DNA from: CAVRZY01 sp963725415
GTDB lineage: Bacteria > Acidobacteriota > Terriglobia > Bryobacterales > Bryobacteraceae
DNA: 64,000 bases
Direction of reading: 5' to 3'
Assembly (NCBI GenBank): GCA_963725415.1
Contig: CAVRZY010000035.1
Span: forward strand, 1-64,000
The position numbers were made by a program, and so were the translations under genes. The notes under the pieces were generated by a model. That model saw nothing but the letters and a program-made list of their open reading frames with translations. It was not told the DNA's origin and did not search any database. Numbering within the stretch: position 1 is the stretch's first letter; the number at the start of each line of letters is the position of its first letter. Positions 27,492 through 37,356 of this stretch are shown here, one piece after another.

Positions 27492-28613
27492 ATGAAGGTC
27501 CCATTCTACGGTCATGTTCGGCAGCACAACAACATCAAGGCCGAAATCGACGGCAAGATCGAGGAGGTGTTGGAGAGCGGGGAGTACGTGATGGGTCCCA
27601 TGCTCAAACGGTTCGAGGGCGAGCTGGCGGCGTATTCCGGGATGAAACACGCCGTCGGGGTCAACAGCGGCACCGATGCGCTATGGCTGGTTTTCCTGGC
27701 GTTGGGGATCGGGGCGGGCGACGAGTGCATCACCACCACGAACACCTTCTTCGCCACCGCCGAAGCGATCTGGTTCACCAACGCCGCGGCGGTCTTTGTG
27801 GACTCCGATCCCCGGACCAACTGCATCGATCCTTCCAAGATCGAGGCGGCGATCACACCGCGAACGAAGGCCATCGTGCCGGTGCATCTTTACGGCCAGT
27901 GCGCGGACATGAAGGCTATCCGCAAGATCGCCGACCGGCACAATCTGCGCGTGGTGGAGGACAACGCGCAGGCGGTCGGGGCGCATGGGGATGGGTTCAA
28001 GATCGGCGAGCTCAGCGACGCGGTGTGCACCAGCTTCATCATCCAGAAGAACCTGGGCACTTTCGGGGACGGCGGGGCCGTCATCACGAACAACGACGAG
28101 ATCAACCGGATCGTGCGCAAACTGCGCAATCACGGCTCGGAAAAGCGCTCCTGTCACAGCATGGGATACAACAGCCGCCTGGATGACTTGCACGCCGGGA
28201 TCCTGAGCGCGAAGCTGAAGCACATCGACAAGTGGAACGATCTGAGGCGCAGGTGGGCGGCGCGCTACACGGCCGGGCTGGCTGGGGCCGCGAGCATCAC
28301 CCTCCCCTACGAGGTCCCGGGCTACCGCCACGTCTTCCACCTGTACGTGATCGAGACCAAGAAGGCGGAACACCGCGATCCGCTGTTGAGACTGCTGAAC
28401 GGCAGCGGGATCGACGCCAAGTGCCATTATCCGATCGCCATTCACCAGCAGGAAGGCTATCCCTGGGGCAAGCAGGGGCGAATCGCCGGGCCGATTCCCA
28501 ATTCGGAGCGGAACGCGGCGTGCTGCATCTCGCTGCCGATGTACCCGGAATTGACCGACGAGGAAGTTGATTACGTGGTGGCGGAGGTATTGGAGTGGGA
28601 TAAGGAGCAGTAG
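27492..28613 (+). CDS. DegT/DnrJ/EryC1/StrS-family sugar aminotransferase
   Basis: 373 residues, typical length. VVEDNAQAVGA gives the PLP-ring Asp157, and SFIIQKNLGTFGDGGAVIT gives the Schiff-base Lys186. GVNSGTDALWLVFLALGIG and HLYGQCADM are other family segments. It transfers an amino group to a keto-sugar nucleotide, making amino sugars for surface polysaccharides. A good AAAGGAGAA ribosome site precedes ATG 27492. The 178 bp between the family-B element and this start hold no gene. The stop is 1 bp before the following Gfo/Idh gene, so the two probably act in one sugar pathway. Confidence 0.93.
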   Translation: MKVPFYGHVRQHNNIKAEIDGKIEEVLESGEYVMGPMLKRFEGELAAYSGMKHAVGVNSGTDALWLVFLALGIGAGDECITTTNTFFATAEAIWFTNAAAVFVDSDPRTNCIDPSKIEAAITPRTKAIVPVHLYGQCADMKAIRKIADRHNLRVVEDNAQAVGAHGDGFKIGELSDAVCTSFIIQKNLGTFGDGGAVITNNDEINRIVRKLRNHGSEKRSCHSMGYNSRLDDLHAGILSAKLKHIDKWNDLRRRWAARYTAGLAGAASITLPYEVPGYRHVFHLYVIETKKAEHRDPLLRLLNGSGIDAKCHYPIAIHQQEGYPWGKQGRIAGPIPNSERNAACCISLPMYPELTDEEVDYVVAEVLEWDKEQ

Positions 28614-28614
28614 T

Positions 28615-29683
28615 ATGACTGGAAAGTACCGGGTCCTGGTGGTCGGCATGGGGAAGCGGGGGATGCACCACGCCGCCACGTTTCACGCCAACGACCGGTT
28701 CGTGGTCGCCGGCATTTGCGATATTGACCGGGCGCGCCTGGAGGCGGCGGCGCCCAAGCTGGGCTACCCCGAGACGAGCGCCGACGCATCCGCGTTGGCA
28801 CAGGCGGTGCGGCCGGACGTGTTTTGCTTCTGCACCCTGCCCAACTTGCGTCTGGAGATGATCCAGATCGGGGTGGCGAGCGGGGCCCGGCTGATCGCCT
28901 TTGAGAAACCGATCGCCATGTCCAGCGCCGAGGCCATGGAAATCAAGAAGGCACTGGAGGGCGGCGGCGTCAAGGCGGTGGTCAGCCATCAGCACCGCTA
29001 CGGCGCGCACTACCGGAAAGTCAAGGAGGTCATCGCCAGCGGGGCGCTGGGCAGGATTCATACGGTCTACGGGACCGCTACCGGGTGGATGATGCACATG
29101 CTCAGCCACCTGATCGACTACATGCGCTGGTACAACAACGGCGCGGAGGCGGAGTGGGTGATGGCCCAGGCGAGCGGCCGGGGTAAGCTGGCCGACCGAT
29201 GCGCACGTTTCCCCGGACTACATCGCCGGGTTCATTCAGTTCGCCAACGGCGTGCGCGGGATTGTGGAATGCGGCGCCGGGGCGCCGGACGTGCCCGAGG
29301 TGGACTACTGGTGGCGCAAGTGCCGGATCGGGGCGCAAGGGACGGATGGTTTCGCCGAGGTGCTGACGGGGGGCGGGTGGCGCGCGGTGACCAAGACCGG
29401 CTCATCTTCCGGTCCGGGAAGCATGAACTACGACCTGGACATGCCTCCGTATATCCAGGACATGGCCGAGTGGCTGGACGATGACAGCAAGGTGCATCCC
29501 TGCAACTTCCAGAGCGCCTACAAGGGGCATGAGATCATGATGGCGCTGTGCCGCTCGGTGGCCGAGGGCGGGCAGGTGGCGCTTCCGCTGACCGAAGGCG
29601 CCGATGAACTGGAGCTGCTCAAGACGCGGCTGCCGGAGAAGAGGGTGCTGTTTTCGACGCCGGCAAATGTGAAGGAGTACTAG
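28615..29683 (+). CDS. Gfo/Idh/MocA-family oxidoreductase, frameshifted
   Basis: The N-terminal Rossmann motif VLVVGMGKRGMHHAATFH and the FEKPIAMSSAEAMEIKK segment identify the family. The first frame degenerates after SGRGKLAD near 29200; the next frame then reads AHVSPDYIAGFIQFANG and continues to the stop at 29683. One extra C in GACCGATGCG repairs it, giving about 355 residues. Likely oxidises or reduces a sugar or inositol-like substrate using NAD(P). ATG 28615 lies one base after the aminotransferase stop. The stop overlaps the convergent BON-domain gene by 4 bp. Confidence 0.85.
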
Positions 29684-30077
29684 TGGTGGTTGCGCTCGGA
29701 GCGCGGGGGTGAGGTCTCGCTGCGCTTGATCTGGGCGCGGCGGCGGCCGGTGGCCAGGTTGGCGGAGGCCTTCTGCCTGGCGGCTTCGCTGACCTGGATG
29801 CGGTTGATGACCTGTTTGGCGCCGGTGGTCTTGGCCAGCCGGGTGGCGACGCCTTTGTGCTGGATGACGTAGGTCTGGCCGGTCAGCGTCGCCACGCCTC
29901 CCTGCACCTGCACCTGGAAGCCATTGCGGGCGATCTTGGAGCGCGCGAAGCGGTCGCGGATGGCTTTCTCGATTCCCGATCCCCAGGGGCGGGTGGCTTG
30001 GCGCCCTGTTGGGCGAGCAGCACCGCCGGGAGAAGCAGGAGGGCGAAGATCGGCAAAGATCGAATTCGAAATATCAC
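29680..30077 (-). CDS. Exported BON-domain protein, frameshifted
   Basis: ATG 30077 opens a signal peptide (MIFRIRSLPIFALLLLPAVL) in one frame. The BON domain is in another: GSGIEKAIRDRFARSKIARN, VQVQGGVATLTGQTYVI, TTGAKQVINRIQV. A missing G in the run at about 29985 (CCTGGGGATC for CCTGGGGGATC) joins them, giving about 132 residues with a basic C-terminal tail. BON domains bind phospholipid or help retain periplasmic proteins; the role here is unknown. Only 44 bp separate it from the divergent Gfo/Idh gene, so both promoters lie there. Confidence 0.78.
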
Positions 30078-30121
30078 AGTTGTCCCCTATGAATAGTGCG
30101 GCGGCGCGGTATAATTCGCAC

Positions 30122-31315
30122 ATGTCGAGCACTCGAAGAGAATTTTTTCGCGGCACCGCGGCGCTATCCGCGGCTTCCTACTCCCGCATCCTGGGGGCTA
30201 ACAAAAGGATCCAGTTGGGAGTGATCGGCTGCGGCGATCGCGGTCTGCACGACATGGGTCAGTTCCAGATGACCCCGGCCGTCGAGGTGGTGGCGGTCTG
30301 CGACATCTACGGGGTGCAGATCGACAAAGCCCAGCAGAAAGCGCCCAACGCCAGGAACTTCACGGACCATCGGAAGTTGCTGGAGATGAAAGAGGTAGAT
30401 GCGGTTCTGATCGCCACTCCGGACCACTGGCACGCCGAGAACGCCATCGACGCGCTGAGGGCGGGCAAGGATGTCTACGTCGAGAAGCCGCTGACACTGA
30501 AGATTGAGGAAGGGCCGGAGATCGTCAAGGCGGCCCGGGTGAACGAGCGGATCTGCCAGGTGGGCATGCAGCAGCGCTCAGGCAAGCACTACCTCCAGGC
30601 GAAGAAGGAGTACCTGGACACCGGGCGGCTGGGGAAGATCACGCTGGCGCGGACCTGGTGGCACGGCAACACCTATCACTTGCGGCGGGCGCCGGCGTCG
30701 TTGCAGTCCAAGCCGTCCAACCTGGATTGGGCCAGGTTTTTGGGGCCGCTGAAGTGGCGGGACTGGGACCCGCAGCAATACTACAACTGGCGGGCCTACC
30801 TGGACTTTGGGGGCGGGCAGGTGACGGATCTGTTCACCCACTGGATCGACGTGGTGCACATGTTCATGGGGCAGGAGATTCCCACCTCGGCGGTGGCGGC
30901 CGGCGGGGTGTACGCTTACAAGGACGGGCGCACGGCGCCCGACACCATCAACGTGCTGCTGGAGTATCCGGGGGAATTCACGGCCACCTTCGAGGCCACG
31001 CTGGTGCCGGGCATCCGGGGCGCAGCCATCGAGTTCTGCGGGACCAAGGGCAGAGTGTGGATCGACCGCAGCCGTTACGACTTCTATCCTCTCGGCAGGG
31101 ATGAGAAGCCGGTGACGGTGAAGGCCGCACCGGGCGACATGACGCTCGACCACGTGAACAACTTCCTGGAGTGCGTCCAGAGCCGGAAGCTGCCGAACGG
31201 GGACGTGCTGATCGGGCATCGCTCGGCGCAGGCCTCGCACCTGGGCAACATCGCCTACCTGGAGAAGCGGCGCATCCACTTCGACCCGGTGCGGGAAGAG
31301 ATTATGCCGTTTTGA
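30122..31315 (+). CDS. Twin-arginine-exported Gfo/Idh/MocA-family oxidoreductase
   Basis: 397 residues. Start ATG 30122 is chosen because it begins a twin-arginine-like leader (MSSTRREFFRGTAALSAA). The Rossmann motif LGVIGCGDRGLHDMG follows, then ATPDHWHAENAIDAL, DVYVEKPLTLKIEEG and the C-terminal sheet (WRAYLDFGGGQVTDLFTHWI). It belongs to the large periplasmic Gfo/Idh group of Acidobacteriota and Planctomycetota that act on sugars with tightly bound NAD(P). The upstream open frame is shadow coding. Confidence 0.92.
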   Translation: MSSTRREFFRGTAALSAASYSRILGANKRIQLGVIGCGDRGLHDMGQFQMTPAVEVVAVCDIYGVQIDKAQQKAPNARNFTDHRKLLEMKEVDAVLIATPDHWHAENAIDALRAGKDVYVEKPLTLKIEEGPEIVKAARVNERICQVGMQQRSGKHYLQAKKEYLDTGRLGKITLARTWWHGNTYHLRRAPASLQSKPSNLDWARFLGPLKWRDWDPQQYYNWRAYLDFGGGQVTDLFTHWIDVVHMFMGQEIPTSAVAAGGVYAYKDGRTAPDTINVLLEYPGEFTATFEATLVPGIRGAAIEFCGTKGRVWIDRSRYDFYPLGRDEKPVTVKAAPGDMTLDHVNNFLECVQSRKLPNGDVLIGHRSAQASHLGNIAYLEKRRIHFDPVREEIMPF

Positions 31316-31320
31316 TGTGT

Positions 31321-31650
31321 TCAAACGCAGGCCAGACCGCGTTGCAGCCGAGTCTGGACCTCGTACCAGTCACGCTCGCTCAAGCGCCCAATAACGGCGA
31401 CATCCGCTTTGTCGGTTGTGACGAGGTACAGACGGAAACACGAACTCGCCCGCAAGCCGGCCTCACGCCAATCTGACAAGACGTAGTCAGTCTGTGCAAT
31501 GGGGGTGGGCAGTTGTGTAGTGAGGACACCGACGATCACGTCAGGGCGCTCTCGGTGGTAAAGTTCACTGGAGACCACGACCGCTGGGCGCACTTTCGTC
31601 ACCTGTGCGCCGGCAAGGACGGCGATAACGACATCACCCGGTCTCAACAA
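31321..31650 (-). CDS. MazF/PemK-type endoribonuclease toxin
   Basis: 109 residues with the MazF beta-barrel segments LRPGDVVIAVLAGAQVTKVR, then PAVVVSSELYH and the C-terminal VIGRLSERDWYEV. MazF toxins cut mRNA at short motifs. Translation overlaps the antitoxin by 7 bp. It ends 5 bp after the stop of the convergent Gfo/Idh gene. Confidence 0.88.
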   Translation of the reverse strand: MLRPGDVVIAVLAGAQVTKVRPAVVVSSELYHRERPDVIVGVLTTQLPTPIAQTDYVLSDWREAGLRASSCFRLYLVTTDKADVAVIGRLSERDWYEVQTRLQRGLACV

Positions 31651-31862
31651 GGTTCGTCAGCTTGGCTTTGGGCCAGACGTTCCGCCGAAGCAGCACTGTA
31701 ATCCCGGAGGTCCGCTTCAGACCAGGAGTCCGACCAATCCACAGTGGACTGTGAAGCAAGGGAAGCCAATCGTTGAGCCAGCGCAGTCAAGCGGGCGGCC
31801 GCATCGAGCGGCAGGCAGCGCACAGCCACCAGGAGTGCTTCTTCTTGTTGGGTCAATTGCAT
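31644..31862 (-). CDS. Antitoxin partner of MazF
   Basis: About 72 residues from ATG 31862 (MQLTQQEEALLVAVRCLPLD); the frame is open to 31943 but the extra N-terminus (MARFAWSRFYTT) lacks a ribosome site. Helical, acidic C-terminus (STVDWSDSWSEADLRDY) fits a toxin-neutralising tail. The family is recognised by position and general features rather than by a clear motif. Confidence 0.7.
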   Translation of the reverse strand: MQLTQQEEALLVAVRCLPLDAAARLTALAQRLASLASQSTVDWSDSWSEADLRDYSAASAERLAQSQADEPC

Positions 31863-31952
31863 GCTAACCACATTATAGTCGTCTTCCAGAGGCAGCCGGG
31901 GAGAGGACGTTGTGTAAAATCGGCTCCAGGCAAAGCGCGCCAAGAACTTCCC

Positions 31953-33713
31953 TTAGGGCTGGAAGGCGGCGTTGACGAAGGTGTGTTCGAGGCAGCCGGG
32001 TTGGTCCCTTTCGCCGATGGTGAGGCGGAGGACGGCGGAAATCGGGGCGGGTGTGCCGAGGGCCTCGCTCAGCGCTTTGGTGGCCTCGACCAGGAGCAGG
32101 GAGCTTAGGGGCAGGAAGCCGTGGCCGTTGTACAATCGCCTGAGCTTGCGGTGGAAGGCGGCGCCGATATCCTCGGCAAAGGCGGCGAAATCCCTGGCGG
32201 CCGTGTGTGGGTCGCGGGCCAAGCGATCGGCGAGCTCACGGGTTTGGGTACCCATCCCGACAAAGGTGTCTACCAGGTAGGTTTCGGCGGCCAGGAGCGC
32301 GTTCAGATAGCGGGGCTGGCGTTGCAGACGGGCGAGGATAGGGGCGGCCCGGTCGGGGCAGTAGAAGCGGGCCGTTGCGGTTTTCCCGGCTGCCAGCAGG
32401 AACTCGCGGGTGAACTTGAGCGTGGAAGCCAACTGCTTGACGGTCGAACGCCGTGACAACCTGGGGCTTTGGAACTCCAGCAGGTCGCTGGTGAATTCGA
32501 ATCTCGGCTCACCCGCAGAGGGGCGGATGAACGGATAGACCAGGAGCGGGTAGGCAGCAGTGGGGTTGTCGTAGTGATCGAGTTCGCTGAAGTAGAGGTA
32601 AGGCAGCCACTTTCGCATGGCCCGCTGAAGGGCCACCGAGACGGCCGAGAAGACGGGAAAGAAGCGGGGTTCGGATTCGAGAGGCGCGTGGCGCCAGGCG
32701 CTGGCGAGCTCGCCAGGGACGGCCAGTGTGACGGCAACCTCGAGGTCGTGCGCTTCCGGGTTGGAATTGGCATCGAGCCATCGTTCCACTTTGTTGTCGA
32801 AACCGTAGCCGCGCAGAGCGGCTGCCAGGGCCGGGCGCGCCTGAAGACGGAAGAGTCTGCGCCGGTCGGCGAACGCCAGAGTAAAGTTGGAGTTCGCTCC
32901 GGGGCAGGTGGCCTGAAGGAATGCGGGGGAAACAGCCAGCGTGGTCTGGTAGGCGTTCCTCTTTCGAGCCGGACTGAGCGAGTCTGAGGTGTGGAGCAGG
33001 AGCCGGAGGTCTTCGGCGGGGTCGGGCGCGAGCCTGTCGAGTACCGCAGCGCGTGTGCGCCATCCCTTTGGGCTGAGAAAGGGCAGATGAAGCTCGATAC
33101 GAGCGTGGTGCGAGAACTGGTGCGTGAAGATGGCTGGATGGCGGCGGACATGCGCATCGGCGTCGGAGTGCAACTCCGAGAAGTCGCCGGTCAGAGCTTT
33201 GCGGCAGGCGGCTTGCCCTTCCGGGCTCGAGTCGAAGGAGCAGTCAAACAGGGGGCTGTCGGATGCCGCGGCCTCACAGCGCTGGCTCAGCTCGGCGGAG
33301 CACTTGTTCTCAAGGACCGCGAGGGCCTTCTGGTGGATGAAGCCGACCAGGCGGAGGGCGCGGGTCTCGTCCTCGAAGCGAGCGAGGCGGAGGATGGTTT
33401 CGGCGAGTTGGCCGGAGTGATCGGAAAGGGATGCCTGGGCGCGCACCGAGATCCGGGAGGCAGACTCGGAGCGTTTGAAGATGCGCAGGCGGGACCAACC
33501 TGGGGAGTCTGAAGAAAGCTCGCCCAGGAAGCTGCCGCCGAGGAGGATCTGGAGGCCGGCCTGGGCGTCGCAGTCGAGGCTCAAGCCCAGATCGTGGGCG
33601 ATCTTGGCGGGAGTTGGCTGCCGGAGCCAGTGGAAATCGAAGCCGAACCGGACGGAGGTGGTGAACCGGAGCGGGCCGTCAATGGGACTGCGGATGGACG
33701 CGGCCGGGAGCAT
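31953..33713 (-). CDS. Hypothetical 586-residue protein
   Basis: I do not recognise the family. No signal peptide and no membrane segment are visible. The protein is a mix of beta-rich (SIRSPIDGPLRFTTSVRFGF) and helical parts (ETRALRLVGFIHQKALAVL), with a conserved-looking C-terminal region SLLLVEATKALSEALGTPAP. Codon use is like its neighbours and the frame is long and clean. It is flanked by the MazF pair and the tandem isomerases and has its own 5' region of about 215 bp shared divergently with the isomerase at 33929. Cytoplasmic by default. Confidence 0.65.
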   Translation of the reverse strand: MLPAASIRSPIDGPLRFTTSVRFGFDFHWLRQPTPAKIAHDLGLSLDCDAQAGLQILLGGSFLGELSSDSPGWSRLRIFKRSESASRISVRAQASLSDHSGQLAETILRLARFEDETRALRLVGFIHQKALAVLENKCSAELSQRCEAAASDSPLFDCSFDSSPEGQAACRKALTGDFSELHSDADAHVRRHPAIFTHQFSHHARIELHLPFLSPKGWRTRAAVLDRLAPDPAEDLRLLLHTSDSLSPARKRNAYQTTLAVSPAFLQATCPGANSNFTLAFADRRRLFRLQARPALAAALRGYGFDNKVERWLDANSNPEAHDLEVAVTLAVPGELASAWRHAPLESEPRFFPVFSAVSVALQRAMRKWLPYLYFSELDHYDNPTAAYPLLVYPFIRPSAGEPRFEFTSDLLEFQSPRLSRRSTVKQLASTLKFTREFLLAAGKTATARFYCPDRAAPILARLQRQPRYLNALLAAETYLVDTFVGMGTQTRELADRLARDPHTAARDFAAFAEDIGAAFHRKLRRLYNGHGFLPLSSLLLVEATKALSEALGTPAPISAVLRLTIGERDQPGCLEHTFVNAAFQP

Positions 33714-33928
33714 GGGTTTCGGCGTCGAACAGTCTTGCAGCGGTTCCGACTGATTATACGGGCGCGAGCGCGGAATTCGAGCTCAGCAGGCGCGGGGGCG
33801 CGGGGGTAGAAGGCAGCTAAATCTAAGGCGAGGCGGAAGATGAGTGAGGCTGAAACTTTTTTCGCTAAGCTTGTCACCGGAGCTGGCCGTCAATCCACGG
33901 AGCCACGCCCACTGATACGATATAAACC

Positions 33929-34762
33929 ATGAATCGCAGAACCTTTTTCGCAACCGCGGCCACGCTTGGCGTTTCCGGGCTGGCGGCGGCTCAACCGATG
34001 CCGCGCAAGGGCCGCCTGAAGCAGGGCGTGGCGCGCTGGTGTTTCAACAAATGGAGCCTGGAGGAACTGGCCAAACAATCGGCCCGGATCGGGCTGAAGG
34101 GCATCGATCTGATCGGGCCGGAAGAGTGGCCGGTGGTGAAGAAGTACGGGCTGGTCCCGTCGATGGCTCCGGGCGGCGGCTCGATTGCCGATGGTTTGAA
34201 CCGCACGGAGAACCACGCCAAGATCGAGCAGCAGCTTCGGGAGAACATCGAGAAGGCGGCGGCGGCAGGCGTGCCGAACGTGATCACGTTTTCGGGGAAC
34301 CGGCGGGGCCTGTCCGACCAGGAGGGCCTGGAGAATTGCGTGATCGGCCTGAACCGGGTGAAAGCCTTCGCCGAAGACAAGGGGGTCACGATCTGCCTGG
34401 AATTGCTTAACAGCAAGGTCAATCACAAGGACTACCAGTGCGACCACACGGCCTGGGGCGCGGAGGTCTCGAAGCGGGTGAATTCGCCCAGGGTGAAGCT
34501 GCTCTACGACATCTACCACATGCAGATCATGGAGGGTGACATCATCCGCACGATCCGCGAGAACATCCAGTACATCGGGCACTTCCACACCGGCGGCAAT
34601 CCGGGGCGGCACGAGATTGACGCGACGCAGGAACTGAATTACCGGGCGATTGCCGAAGCCATCGTGGCGCTGAATTTCACCGGCTACTTCTCGCACGAGT
34701 TCACCCCGGTGGGCGATCCGGTTAAGGCGCTGGAGCAGGCGGTGGAGATTTGCGACGTGTGA
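33929..34762 (+). CDS. Exported hydroxypyruvate-isomerase-like TIM-barrel protein, copy 1
   Basis: 277 residues with a twin-arginine-like leader (MNRRTFFATAATLGVSGLAA) followed by the AP-endonuclease-family-2 barrel: GVARWCFNKWSLEEL, NVITFSGNRRGLSDQEG, VTICLELLNSKVNH (metal Glu), LLYDIYHMQIMEGDI and IGHFHTGGNPGRHEID. This is the Hyi-type sugar isomerase/epimerase pattern. Export and a tandem paralogue suggest a role in periplasmic sugar conversion; the substrate is unknown. Confidence 0.9.
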   Translation: MNRRTFFATAATLGVSGLAAAQPMPRKGRLKQGVARWCFNKWSLEELAKQSARIGLKGIDLIGPEEWPVVKKYGLVPSMAPGGGSIADGLNRTENHAKIEQQLRENIEKAAAAGVPNVITFSGNRRGLSDQEGLENCVIGLNRVKAFAEDKGVTICLELLNSKVNHKDYQCDHTAWGAEVSKRVNSPRVKLLYDIYHMQIMEGDIIRTIRENIQYIGHFHTGGNPGRHEIDATQELNYRAIAEAIVALNFTGYFSHEFTPVGDPVKALEQAVEICDV

Positions 34763-34811
34763 GGCAGCCGCTAGCTGCTAGCCGCTAGCTGATGGCTGTA
34801 GTATAGAGACC

Positions 34812-35657
<846 letters not shown>

Positions 35658-35722
35658 GGGAAGCCGCTGGCTGCCAGCCGCTAGTGTGCTGTCCCACTCA
35701 AGATCTGACGGTATGCTGTGGA

Positions 35723-35812
35723 GTAGGGCGGTCCCCCTGGACCGCGCGCGGCCCCCTGGCCGCGCCCAGCCCGACCAGGGGGTCGGGCTGCGGGCGAGGG
35801 CGCCCGCCCTAC
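35723..35812. repeat. Structured repeat: four consecutive hairpins inside an outer inverted repeat
   Basis: Outer arms GTAGGGCGG (35723-35731) and CCGCCCTAC (35804-35812). Between them are four perfect hairpins: 35729-35744 (loop CCCT), 35746-35765 (loop CCCT), 35767-35790 (loop AGGG), 35791-35806 (loop AGGG). The first two loops are complementary to the last two. It lies between the convergent isomerase and NHL genes, so it could end transcription from both sides; or it is a mobile palindrome. Confidence 0.75.
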
Positions 35813-35824
35813 CATTGGTGAGGG

Positions 35825-36734
35825 CTAGCGGGCGAATTTCTGGATGCGCCAGTTCTTGATTTCGGTCACGTAGATGCTGCCTTCGCTATCGACGGCGATG
35901 TTGTGGGCGTAGTCGAAGCGGCCGGGGATTTTGCCGTAGGAGCCGAGCACGCCGAGGATGCGACCGTTCAGGTCCAGCTTGACGACGCGATTGTTGTTGC
36001 CGTCGCACATGTAGATGGCGTCTTCGCGGGCCACGTAGTAGAGGCCCCAGGGCGCGCCGATATCGGTCCACTTTCCGAGGAACTTGCCGCTGGCGTCGAA
36101 GATCTGCACGCGCTGGTTGGCCCGGTCGGCCACATAGAGGCGGCCGCGCGAGTCCAGGCAGACGTCGTGCGGCAGGTTGAACTCGCCATCGCCGGTTCCG
36201 CGCCGGCCCCAGTGCGTGAGGTACTCGCCGTTCTTGTTGAACTTGATGACGCGGGAGTTCACGTAGCCGTCGGAGATGTAGAGGTCGCCCGCGGGCGCGA
36301 AAGCGATTCCGGTGGGTCTCGTTGAAGTACTCCTTGCTGTCGTTGGTTCCCGGCGAGCGGCCCAGCACCATCAGGAGGCGTCCGGCGGCGGTGAACTTGA
36401 AGATCATGTGGCCTTTGACGTCGATCAGCCAGACGTTTCCTTCCGGGTCAACACGGACGGAGTGCGGGCTCTTGACCTGAACTTCGTTCCAGGCCTGGAG
36501 CATCTTGCCGTTTTTGTCGAACTGAATGACCGGGTGGGGGCTGCGGTTGAAGACCCAGACGTTGTCCTGCCGGTCCACATCCACGCCGGGAAATTCGCCG
36601 AAGTTCCAGCCTGGGGGGAGTTTCGCCCAGTCCTGTACTAGCCGGTGAGGCAAGGGCGGGCCCGATTTCAGTTGGGCTGCGGCAGGCACGATGGCCAGGC
36701 AGGCGGTGAGGGCAAGACGGATCGAGGATCGCAT
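35825..36734 (-). CDS. Exported NHL-repeat beta-propeller protein, frameshifted
   Basis: Signal peptide MRSSIRLALTACLAIVPAAA, then NHL-type blades: DVDRQDNVWVFNRSPHPVIQ, VRVDPEGNVWLIDVKGHMIF, DVCLDSRGRLYVADRANQRV, YVAREDAIYMCDGNNNRVVK and NIAVDSEGSIYVTEIKNWRI. The first frame ends its sensible part at KEYFNE near 36318; the second starts PTGIAFAPAGDLYISDG. One extra A (GAGACCCACC for GAGCCCACC) explains the shift. About 300 residues in total, a six-bladed propeller. Probably periplasmic, binding or hydrolysing an unknown ligand. Convergent with the isomerase genes. Confidence 0.82.
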
Positions 36735-36844
36735 GGGGCTGAGGGTAACATAGGGCGCGGCGTGGCCACAACCAAACCATGGAGCCAGAGGCGCAGTTGA
36801 CTGGGGAGGACCGAATACGGTAATCTAGATCAAGATAGGGGTGT

Positions 36845-37264
36845 ATGAATCTTTCGGTCAAGGGAGATTACGCGCTACGGGCGGTTTTTGACCTGGCGGC
36901 GCACGGGTCGGGCGGGCCGGTCAGAATCGCGGAGGTTGCCCGCAGGCAGAAGATTCCACGGAAGTTTCTGGAGTTGATCCTGGCGGGGTTGAAGCAGGCG
37001 GGGTTGGTCGAGTCGCGGCGCGGTGTCCAGGGGGGCTACCTGCTGGCGCGTCCTGCCGCGGCGGTCACGGTGGGGGAGGTGCTGCGGCTTATCGAGGGTG
37101 CTGGGCGGACCACCGGCAAGCGCCGGGCCGCGACGCCGTTTACGGAGATGTGGCGGGAGGTGGAGCGGGCCGTTTCAGAGATCGTTGATGGCGCCACGTT
37201 CGTGGAGCTAGGCCGCGCGTGGGAGGAACGGCAGAGGAGGTACGTTCCGGATTGGGAGATCTGA
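36845..37264 (+). CDS. Rrf2-family regulator without iron-sulfur cysteines
   Basis: 139 residues. N-terminal winged helix MNLSVKGDYALRAVFDLAAH, RIAEVARRQKIPRKFLELIL and LVESRRGVQGGYLLARPAAA are standard Rrf2 segments. There is no cysteine anywhere in the protein, so it cannot ligate the Fe-S cluster used by IscR or NsrR. It matches instead the cluster-free branch typified by CymR, which controls cysteine metabolism and binds CysK. A cysteine-synthase gene follows 92 bp downstream in the same direction, with a large hairpin between. The function as a CysK-linked cysteine regulator is inference from this pairing. Confidence 0.88.
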   Translation: MNLSVKGDYALRAVFDLAAHGSGGPVRIAEVARRQKIPRKFLELILAGLKQAGLVESRRGVQGGYLLARPAAAVTVGEVLRLIEGAGRTTGKRRAATPFTEMWREVERAVSEIVDGATFVELGRAWEERQRRYVPDWEI

Positions 37265-37271
37265 GGAAGGC

Positions 37272-37334
37272 AGCTTGTAGCGTGTAGCCTGTGGCCTGTG
37301 GGTGCGGGCCTCTACAGGCTACATGCAACAAGCT
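37272..37334 (+). promoter_or_regulatory. Large hairpin in the leader between the Rrf2 gene and cysteine synthase
   Basis: Arms 37272-37292 and 37314-37334 pair at 19 of 21 positions (AGCTTGTAGCGTGTAGCCTG with its near inverse), and the loop itself holds a GGCC/GGCC inner stem. It starts 8 bp after the regulator stop and ends 22 bp before the cysteine-synthase start. It could be an attenuator, an operator or a terminator lacking a T-run. Confidence 0.5.
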
Positions 37335-37356
37335 ACAGGCCGGACAAGGAGGGCGT

